Below are positions 55,311 to 64,000 of a stretch of DNA of 64,000 nt, in pieces. Each line of letters starts with the position of its first letter. Positions within the stretch are counted from its first letter, which is position 1. Origin of the DNA: Parasponia andersonii (lineage: Eukaryota; Streptophyta; Magnoliopsida; Rosales; Cannabaceae). The DNA lies in assembly GCA_002914805.1 (NCBI GenBank), contig JXTB01000301.1:222379-286378 (forward strand). The letters run 5' to 3'. A program made the position numbers and the translations under genes. The notes below the pieces were generated by a model. The model ran no database searches, was not told the origin of the DNA, and worked only from the letters and a program-made list of their open reading frames with translations.

Positions 55311-55575
55311 AAAAAAGAAAAGTAGATCTATTAGATAATAATCTATATATAACCAAAAATATCCTTATATTATGGTGAAGTAGTATATTTAATCATTCGT
55401 TCTTATAAAACGAAAAAATATCCCCTTTATTTTTTTAAAAAAATATAAAAAAGAAAAGTGGATCTACTAGATAATAATCTATATATAACCAAAAATATTC
55501 TTATATTATGGCGAAGTAGTATATTTAATCATTCGTTCTTATAAAACGAAAAAATATCCCCTTTATTTTTTAAAA
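55303..55575 (+). repeat. 136-bp tandem duplication
   Basis: Two adjacent units share ATCTATATATAACCAAAAAT and AATCATTCGTTCTTATAAAA, with only a few substitutions (for example GTAGATCTATTAG against GTGGATCTACTAG). The step is 136 bp. Noncoding. Confidence 0.92.
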
Positions 55576-55970
55576 CAGGGAAAAAAAATTCCCTATATAA
55601 CTTTTTGGTCAACCTTCTATTATAAAATATCTAAAATGCACTTAGATTGTTTCGAAAACTTATTCATAAATATTCCTATGTAATCTAATTATTTTTTATT
55701 TAAAAAATAAAATCTTTCTTTTTTTTTTTTCAGCTAAAGAAAAACGAAAGATCATTAGAAAAAATGTTTAAATAATGTCTTTGTTTAACAACATTTCTTA
55801 AGAATTTTTTTTTTTCTTTTATTGGGTCTTATCTTGATTTGGAATTAGCTACGCTTTGATATTGTTATGGACCATCGGTAATCAGTGTATCAAGGTTATA
55901 TATGGCGATGAAATTAAAGGGTGCAATGTTCCTGAATTCTAATGTTTTGTCGAATAATTATCTATATGTT

Positions 55971-58412
55971 TGTCACGACCGAAAATCTAAAACCGTGATA
56001 TTTAGTAATTTTATGTGAATATATAATAAAATATCAATTTTATAAAATTTAGGAGAAATCAAGTATTAGATAAAATTATTTGTAATTTTAAGTTATCAAA
56101 TTATCAACGGAATCACTCTCATATATCCACTTACTAATTTTGGCTAAATAATTGAATAAGGAAAGAAAGTCAACAGAATAAGAATACCCACCAAGGATTA
56201 AGAGTAGAACTGCAGGTATAAGCTACATAGCTTGTCTGACCACCGTGATTACTATATCAACTAGACAAATACCTGAAAGAGGAAGAAGTAGGGGGGTGAG
56301 CATTCACATGCTTGGTAAAAATTTAATTACTTTTTTGGGTGGATGCAATTTTATCAAACTTGCATTGTTAATATATTTTTCAAAATCCATTTATAAACCA
56401 AGTTTATAAAACAATTGGCACTTAGAATAATTACATATTCAAAATTAAATCTAAAACTACATCATTGTAGATATCATACATCAACAAGAATATAAGTGAG
56501 CGTTCATCCTCCCACTACGGCTCTGTAATACCTCCATAGAAGAGGTACCTAGCATCTTGACACTACCTGCAGGCGTATTAACAAAAACTTACGCATAGGT
56601 CTAGATCTTTCACTTAGCACTATAGTAACTTACTAGCGATCTAATATACAATGATGCAATAATGGAACTCAAGTGTGTGATCTTATGGTATATACAACAT
56701 GTAACAATTCATAGTAACCATGTATCTATGAATCAAATCATGCTTTAAAATCCAATTTGGCATTATTTTGGGATTTACTGTAACATGGGAAGCACACCAC
56801 TATTTTACCCTATAATCACAATATAAAAAATGTGTAAAATAATCCACATAATCTAAGCCCAGTATAATCCAATAATTTTCAACAATTTGTCAAACCATCG
56901 TGAAATCACGATTTTTCATAAATAAATTTTAATACAATTATAAATCAAAACAAATATAAATCAGTTAATTTAACCCCTACCTCAATATAGTAATAATACT
57001 AAGCCAATGATACTCGAATAAGCTCTTGTTGGTCACTTGGGTGTTCGAATGGTAGTTTTCGGATCCTAGTAAGTCTACTTAAAAAAGTGATTTTTTCACC
57101 AAAGCCTTAAATGGAGAAACGGAGGTCAACATTGAATTTAGAGTACCCAAAAATGCTAGGTTAGATATATACTTTGTTAAAAATGGACTCCGACGCGAAA
57201 CCGGTTTGTGGTACACAAAATAATATAATTTTAAGAAAATCTAATTTTCGTACTGCTACGAAACATAGTTATATTTTATATCAAAATTCATATCTCGACC
57301 TCACTGAGTCCAAATTCGAAGTCAGAACTCAATTTCGAGGTCTAGAGAATAAGTTACACTCAAAAATCTGAGAATTACATAAATACCACCTTTCAAAGGA
57401 ATTTAGAAAAATACTATTTTTGTTGATTATTTACAAAATATCACTTTTTTGAAATATTTAAAAAATATTATTATTATAGAATTATTTTAGAAAATATCAC
57501 TTTCAAAACTAATTAAAAAAAGTATCAACTTCACTAATTAATTGTCAAAATATCATTTTTGTAATAATATTTCGGAAAAGAACAATTTTCTAACATCAGC
57601 CCAAGGCCTAAATCTAAATTATATAAGATTCTAGTCCAATACTATTTAGTTTTACAAGAATATCACTTTTTTGTTATAAATTAGAAAATACCACATTTTT
57701 CTATTTTAAAGTTACCGCACTATTGGATACTATTTTTATTCCTACCAACCGTAATTATTCATGTTTTCATCTCATAAATTTATCTCGAGAAAAATAATTG
57801 CATAACTAAAAATTTATGAAAATATCACTTTTTATATAGTTAGTAAAAATGGTAAAAGTGGGGTAAGTTTTCCCAGAGATGAGTTTTGACGTATAACCAC
57901 TTAGAGGTGGTCGATGACAACGAAAGAAGACAACACACGCTAGAGATGTCGAAAACGGAGGTCAAACGTCGCGTTAGTGGCCGGAAAACCTTGTTAGAGG
58001 CAGAATTTTCGTGGGGCTACTGTGACTTCGTCGGAAGTCGAAATGAGACGGGACTGATGGCGTTGGCTTTGTCTTTGGCAAACCTTCGATGTGGACCTAT
58101 GTGTGGGCCGAGGTAGGTAGTGGTGGCAGCGCGGCAGAGCTCGGATAGAAACTTCTGTTTTGCTCTTTTTCTCTATTTTTCAAGAGCGTTCTTGCTGAGA
58201 ATTTGAACTCCAAGTACATTTTGGGTACTGATGCGAAGGAATAAAATATTCTAAATATTTTTTTTATTTTAATCTAAAAATTGCTTAATTACAAATTTTC
58301 CACTCAACACAAAAAGTCTAAAAACTTTTCAGATTTTACGTGTTGCCAGTATGGTATTGGGCTTCTTAAAAGTTTTATTGCTTATTTTTTTGGCGCTGAG
58401 GGTACAGTTTTC
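55971..58412 (+). mobile_element. LTR of the TGTCAC family (about 2.4 kb), right end uncertain
   Basis: It starts TGTCACGACCGAAAATCTAA. It is an inverted relative of 6497-9140, with shared GAAAGAGGAAGAAGTAGGGG (about 56275) and CCCCTACCTCAATATAGTAA (about 56978), and a more distant relative of 50338-52471. The right end is not clear. An ATGTT that could match the left flank (55966-55970) occurs at about 58412. No pol domain is visible. The short ORFs (for example 57886-58116) fall in its GC-richer part and do not resemble known proteins. Confidence 0.7.
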
Positions 58413-58794
58413 ATGTTGGTTAAAAGGTTCATTCATTTAAATAAGAAAATAATTTATTCTAAGAGTTTTGTTCATTTTCTTAGTACTTATTTTACTTCTA
58501 TAATCTCAATTAAGCCACGATATGATAACAACAGTTTAAAAAATTATTAATTATTTATTTTAAAAAAACTTGTTAATTATTTCATTCTTAACTTAAAAAT
58601 TATTCAAGAAAGTAACCATAAGTAATCTAGTACGTTTTTTTCCTTTTTTCTTTTTGAAAGCAACTACTCTATTATATTCTTAAAGCGGCCAATTGTGTGC
58701 TATTACACTGTTCAATATTCTTGAAGTTATTTTATCCTTGAAAAAAAATAATAGAAAGGATCTATAGCGGAATTCAGATATATATATATATATA

Positions 58795-59615
58795 TGTGGG
58801 ACCCGTTCCCGAGCCATATGCCACGTGGAAGGCCACGCGGATTGCACGTGATCTCACAATCGGCCATTGCGCCGTCCGAGGTTAGGGCCGAGTCCATCAC
58901 TGACCCCAGACGGTTTGGCCCAGTCTGACCCCAACCTCGACAGCTGGGGGTTGGAAGCCCCAAGGATCTGTCATCTGGGTACAGCGGCCCTTACCTCAAC
59001 AGTCGGGAGGGTCAGAAGCCCCAAGGGTCTTCCGACCGAATACAGTGGAAAGCAACTCACGGCTCCAGAGCTAGACAGAGCATTTAATGCGATCCTGGGT
59101 AGGTGTGTGCCAGGGATAAGCCGTCTTGACAGAACGACGATTTACCCAAATCTTACTCCTGACAGATTGAAGCCATAGGAGGCGGCGAAAATCAGGCCAC
59201 GGCAGCACAGAGGAGATCGCCGAAATCTCAGCCTGTGACTGCTGAAAAAGATTTTGAGGTGAAAGGTACTCAGTCCTGAGATTGAGAACCACGCGATTCA
59301 CAATCTCAGGACTACATATATAAGAGCCATGCGTTCCCGAGAGGGGCATGTACGCTTAAAAAACAGATATATGTAGAAAAGTCTGTGAACAAGAAACAGA
59401 TAGATATTCATACTGAAATATTTTCCTTGCTACCCTGTATCAAAAATAAACCACTGACTTAAGTATCGGAGAGTCTTTGCAGGTAGCCACCCCCGCCTCT
59501 CCGATCTTGCTTGGAGTTCAAAGGATTCTGGGATAGTAAAGACACGTGGACAGTTGGAGAATACAGCATCAGCAGTTCGAGACACGTGGACAGCTGGTGA
59601 GAAACCGCTCCAACA
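58795..59615 (+). mobile_element. GC-rich solo LTR (821 bp) inserted in an AT tract
   Basis: It starts TGTGGGACCCGTTCCCGAGC and ends AACCGCTCCAACA, flanked by ATATA (58790-58794 and 59616-59620). The ATATA is low complexity on the left, so the duplication alone is weaker evidence. TATATAAG (59316-59323) fits the LTR promoter. The 3' part (ACTGACTTAAGTATCGGAGA...GCAGGTAGCCACCCC, about 59454-59495) resembles the R/U5 of plant Ty3/gypsy Tat/Retand-type LTRs. GAAGCCCCAAGG occurs twice (58951 and 59014). No internal region or second LTR was found. Spurious ORFs on both strands reflect its composition. Confidence 0.78.
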
Positions 59616-59639
59616 ATATAGGCACCAATCCATGTATTT

Positions 59640-59815
59640 TTTTTATTTTATTTCTTCGTAGGTATTATTTTAGTCAATTAAAATTAATCACGTACATCTT
59701 TTTATGAAAAAAAAAAAGAGAAAGAAAAATATTAAATCATAAATATTTATTTTTATTATTATTTTCTTCAACTACTCAAATTATAGTAGTTCTTAAATCA
59801 ATAATCCAACAGTTA
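59640..59815 (+). repeat. Dispersed repeat, copy 2 (related to 55135-55310)
   Basis: It shares AATTAAAATTAATCACGTAC, ATCTTTTTATG, AAATATTAAATCA and CAACTACTCAAATTATAGTAG with the upstream copy. The two copies bracket the LTRs at 55971 and 58795. Confidence 0.6.
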
Positions 59816-61690
59816 AAAAAATACCTATAAATAAAAATAAAATACCCATAAAGTTGGCAAATATATATTCCTAGGCTCACAGCTAAAATGAAACGGTTCT
59901 TACTTATTTATTGTGAATAATAAATGCAATATTAAAATCAATTAATTAAATAATCTAATAATTTAATATTATTATAATCATATTGATCGATATTTAATAT
60001 TACTTGATTACTATTAGTTAAAGCTCTTCTTTCTTATATGATTGGATTTTTAAAAATTTGTGCTTATTAATTACGTTCTCACTAGATAACAATCCTAGAT
60101 CCATAACTGACTAGACATAGTTTATTACATGAACAATTTTATCATCATCTTTTACTCTTACATGATTGAGATATGTTACATTTGATATAAGTAATGTTAC
60201 TTATAAATAACGCATGAAATAGATTATAAACAAAATGTCTTTACTAAACTCAAATTTTACTACAGGAATTCACTACATGTGCCTTATATGCTAATTTCTG
60301 CACAAATAAAGTAAACCTTCTCAAATCTTTACAGTTGCTCACGGAAGTGAATGTAGCTAGGGATGCTAAAATTAGTTTTTAATGATTCTCTTTTTCGTTT
60401 CTGTTCTTTTCCTTTTCTCTTCTAATCTAGAGTCTTTTTTCATTTTTATTAACCTGTTGAGAGAGAGCAACTTTGGATCTCTCTCTCTCTCCGATAGATT
60501 AATTCAATTTTCTTTGTCTATATTTGGTTATGTCTTTATATAATTGTTATGTCTTTATATAATTATCTCCTTCAAGAAGGTATAATTCCACTTTTATTTA
60601 AATTTGTGTTGATTTTAATCCACTCAAATATTATTATAACTCAAATCGTCTTGTGCACATGACTCATTCTAGGATCCTTATAGAGCTTAACTTGAACACT
60701 CCAAAGTAACATCTCTAAACTTATTTTTACCCTTCTTCTTTCACTCCATTTACTCTCTCTCTCTCTCTCTCTTCATTGAACTAGGCCCAAACTTTGATTT
60801 ATTTATTTTTCTTTTTTTTTTTTCATGAACAAAAGAGTGTAGCATTTTTTTTGTTCCTTTTCTTTTACTTCTGCTATAAAAAGACTTTTTACAAAATCAC
60901 AATTCCTCCCACTTTTTCACGTAGCACAAAATATGTTATAGAATAATCAACTTGTACTCATGGGTGCAGGATAAAAATGGTAAAAATCATTTGAAATATA
61001 TATTAAAAATATGGGTGTCAAAGAAAGAATAAAAATAGGCACAATGAGGTATATTATGGATATACAAGTATATAAGTTAGGCTTAAAAGGGCTCAAATGA
61101 TATAATGATGATCTAAATCATGCCCTATTACAATATAGTCTAGGATTTCACCTCAATTAATAATCAAATAGATTCTAAAGTTCATTAAGTTTTAAAGATT
61201 TACTTAATTCACATAAATTTTCTCTAAATAAGCAAAACAAAACTAGTTAGGTGTTTAAAATATTTAAAGAATTATAAGTAAAACCAAACTAACATACGAA
61301 TCAAGCACATATACTAAAGCAACATTTATCAATTTTCCAAGAATCTTTTAGTTAATCAAGTTTTTGTCATCGACGTTTGATTATCAAACTAAGTTATGAC
61401 TCAAAAAAAAATAAATAAATATTTTTTACTAATTTTAAATTCTATATCTACAATCTTAAAATTAATATTATCCTCAATGCTGAAAATAAAAGAGGAAGTA
61501 AAAGAAAAACTCCTTTAGATTTTCACAATAAAATGGAAACACCTTGATTAGTCGTTGAAATCTACATTATTGATCCCTAAACTTGTGCTATAGTATAAGT
61601 CACACAAACAAAAAGAAATGTAATAATAAAATAAAGCTGTAGAAAAGATAGAAAAATTGGTTGTCTTCCGAGAAGCACTTAGATTAACAT
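59816..61690. other. AT-rich, unassigned
   Basis: No gene or defined element was recognised. A (CT)n run lies at about 60752-60771, and ATGTCTTTATATAATT is repeated at about 60530 and about 60549. It may include the 3' part of the gypsy element to its right, but no LTR end was identified. Confidence 0.4.
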
Positions 61691-63150
61691 CGTCATCCTG
61701 TATTTTTAACTTGGGTTCGACAGAATGATGTTGAAATTAGGTAGCTCACTTATACCATCAAAATGCATTTTTAGTCGTTGTCTGTTTACTTTTGACTTCC
61801 TATCTTTACTATGGATCTCAACAGCATCATGTGAAAAGACTTGAACTACTGTGAATGGTCTAGACCACTTAGAACGGAGCTTCCCAGAAAACAGATGCAG
61901 GCATGAGTTAAACAACAACATTTTTTGACTAAGAACAAAGTCTCACTTGAGAATGTGCTTATCGTGCTGCTTCTTCGTACGCTCTTTGTAAATTTTTGCA
62001 TGTTCATAAATACCTCGGCGAAATTCATCTATCTTATTTAGCTGCAGATGTTGTTTTTTACACGTGGCTTGAAAATCGAAGTTCAACTTCTTTATTGCCT
62101 AGTATGCACGATGTTCTAGCTCAACTAGCAAATGACAGGCTTTTCTAAATACCAACCGATAGGGTGATATCCCAATTAGCATTTTAAAAACTGTTTAACA
62201 GCCCATAGTGCATCATCTAGTTTCCTCGACCAATCTTTCCTAGATAAACTCACTGTTTTCTCCAGAATCCACTTCAACTCTCTGTTAGAGATGTCAAAAC
62301 CTAGCCACTAGTCAGGGGATGGTATGACATTGGTATCTTCTGTGTGACTCTTTATTTGGCCAAAACAACGACAAGCTGCTTATTACACGAAATCTTGCCC
62401 TTTTCATTGATGATTGCTTTTGTTGTTCAAAAGTGGGTAAAAATATTTTTACGCAAAAAGTCTATCATCACTTTGGAATAATTAGTTGGTAGCGTAACTG
62501 CCTCAACTCATTTCGAGACATAATCAACCATCACAAGAACATAGGCATTGTTGAATGAAGGCGGGAATGAGCCCACAAAATCAGTCCCCTATATGTCATA
62601 TAGTTCAACCTCCGGAATGTTGTTTAGTGGCATCTTATGTCAACAGTAAATGTTTCCAGTTCATTGGCAGTGATCATAAGTCATGATATAAGAATGAGCA
62701 TCTTTGAACAATGTCAGCCAGTAGAAACCCGATTGAATAATCTTTGTTACTGTTCTGTTATCCCCAAAATGACTGCCATAATCGGAACAGTGAATGATGG
62801 AGAACGCTTGCCTCTTCTTTTTCTTGAACACACTTTTGAATAATCTGGTCAGAATAATGATTGTACAAGAAAAGATCTTCCAAATAATAGTGCTTCAAAT
62901 CAGAAAGATACTACTTCTTTTGTTGTGGAGTTTGATCTGATTGGAAGACATTACTCTCCAAATAGTTCACGAAGTCTGCAAACCATGAAAGATTGCTGGT
63001 GTTGATTGAAAAGAGTTGCGCATCCAAAAAATGTCTCATTAGTTGGAGAATCCATCTCTTCATGCTATTGATGATGAAGTTTATCTTTTCGACAAACTTT
63101 GTCGTTCTTGCTACGAAGACTAGAAAATTATAATTATTCTTGATCATCCA
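61691..63150 (-). pseudogene. Ty3/gypsy (Athila-like) RNase H/integrase remnant
   Basis: Reading the minus strand from the right: SNLSWFADFVNYLESNVF at about 62960-63015 (the linker after RNase H), then a histidine/cysteine zinc region with SYIMTYDHCQWTGNI at about 62645-62690, then TDFVGSFPPSFNNAYVLVMV at about 62525-62585 (integrase core with its first D and the conserved YVLV strand). Last is LFSGKLRSKWSRPFTVVQVF with HDAVEIHS at about 61790-61885, the C-terminal integrase GKL-W-GPF module. The wording is closest to Athila-type elements. Stops and frameshifts are frequent, so it is nonfunctional. The TGTCAC LTR at 63151 cuts it on the right. Confidence 0.8.
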
Positions 63151-64000
63151 TGTCACAACCCGAGGCCGGAGTCAGCGACAGAATGAGTATTTCATAAAAT
63201 AAAAATATCGAAAAATATTTTTTTAAAAAATGCTCAATTAATTCAAAATTTTCTACGGGGACTCTAACTTTTTAAAACCGGTCTTCATAAAATTTTTAAT
63301 TGAAAATAAAAAAATTCTACAGTTATGCGTCATTCATTAAGCATAGACCATAATTAAAATAATTATTTAATAGTCATGCATCACAAATCATCTCACACTT
63401 AAATACAGATATAAATAATACAAACCGTGTCCAAATCTCATACTCTAGTTTATAAAGTTTAATGAAATTCCAAATTCCTACTCAAATCTAAATATTTCAT
63501 AAGTCTCGTAGGAATTTATCAAAATATAAATAAACTAGTTATTCTACAAATGCCTCGATCTAGTTCTTCTGGTCCAAATCACATTGAGTGCCACCTAAAG
63601 GGAAGAAGGATGTGAGCTAATACCTAGTAGAGAATTGATTATAAGTTTTTATATATAAAAATATTATCATGTTGAAGGTCCTGCATGATTAGTAGTATTC
63701 CATTTAAAACAGTTCATAAAACCCAAGTGGAAATCATACTCCAATAGTTTAAACATTCCAAACTATTGTAAAACATCAAACAAAACCAGTACATATCTAT
63801 TCAAGCCTACATATAACCATGTATGCAATCATGATGTTTGAAGTGTCTTAATAGATCACCCGTAAGTTCGAGCCACCTAAAGAGGTGCCGTAAGTCCGAT
63901 CACCCTATATAGGCATCGTAAGTCTGACGGCTGCGTAAGTATGCGAGTACATGTAAATGTTATATGAATGATAGAATAAGAATATGCACAATTTCCACAA
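63151..64000 (+). mobile_element. LTR of the TGTCAC family, truncated by the window end
   Basis: It starts TGTCACAACCCGAGGCCGGA directly after gypsy integrase-type sequence (left flank ATCCA, 63146-63150). The family block GTGCCACCTAAAGGGAAGAA lies at about 63580, some 430 bp from the start, as in the copy at 50338. The right end and the target duplication are outside the window, so solo LTR against full element cannot be decided. Confidence 0.65.

Larger units (their letters stand above)
52472..55970. other. Intergenic, AT-rich with minisatellite and repeat remnants
   Basis: It contains a CACTA-like end (52848-52975), a degenerate minisatellite (53615-54110), a (TTA)n run (about 55134-55156), a dispersed repeat (55135-55310) and a 136-bp tandem duplication (55303-55575). 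No supported gene. Confidence 0.5.

Noticed and set aside
57886..58116. 76-aa plus-strand ORF near the end of the LTR starting at 55971
   Set aside because: It is within the GC-richer part of the LTR, as the 6890-7078 ORF is in its relative. No domain recognised.
58867..59349. Two overlapping ORFs (103 aa plus, 92 aa minus) in the GC-rich island
   Set aside because: Both fall within the LTR 58795-59615, whose ends and TATA box explain the island. Neither resembles a known protein.

Overview
This is a plant nuclear genome window, most likely from a eudicot. It is very AT-rich and intron-rich. The genes have GT-AG introns, the closest relatives I recognise are Arabidopsis proteins, and the intergenic space is filled with plant-type LTR retrotransposons, L1-like LINEs, MITEs and microsatellites. 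The species cannot be fixed from the sequence alone. I see no bacterial, organellar or viral replicon features, and no convincing tRNA, rRNA or CRISPR.

Layout. (1) 1-10667 is a nested retrotransposon cluster. A decayed minus-strand Ty1/copia element (1083-10662, with target-site duplication TCCGT on both sides) was later hit by two solo LTRs (4013-6232 and 6497-9140). A second, partial copia element lies at the window edge. (2) 11761-22401 is an intact ten-exon gene, plus strand, for a TPR co-chaperone of the SGT/SGTA type (440 aa, Arabidopsis TPR8-like). Its introns hold two 5'-truncated LINEs with target-site duplications, a 1.1 kb foldback element and short duplications. (3) 22402-27540 is repeat-rich intergenic DNA. 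(4) 27600-35400 is an intact gene, plus strand, for a long-chain acyl-CoA synthetase of the LACS9 type (eleven coding exons, 697 aa), with a 5' UTR intron. (5) 35401-45900 is AT-rich intergenic DNA with old duplications. (6) 46069-47723 is a two-exon gene for a small plant-specific Cys-motif protein (225 aa, function unknown). (7) 47724-64000 is again repeat territory: more long solo LTRs of the TGTCAC family, a GC-rich LTR, a CACTA-like end, an AT minisatellite and a decayed Ty3/gypsy pol.

How the genes relate. The three genes share orientation but nothing suggests a functional cluster. The SGT-like protein is a predicted Hsp70/Hsp90 adaptor, and the LACS9-like enzyme activates fatty acids at membranes. 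Both reading frames are complete once spliced, with every exon junction in phase.

I found no convincing undescribed biological system. The most informative content is the transposon archaeology. Several insertions can be bounded to the base by their target-site duplications. One family of 2.1-2.6 kb LTRs appears here only as solo or isolated LTRs and carries microsatellites at matching internal positions.
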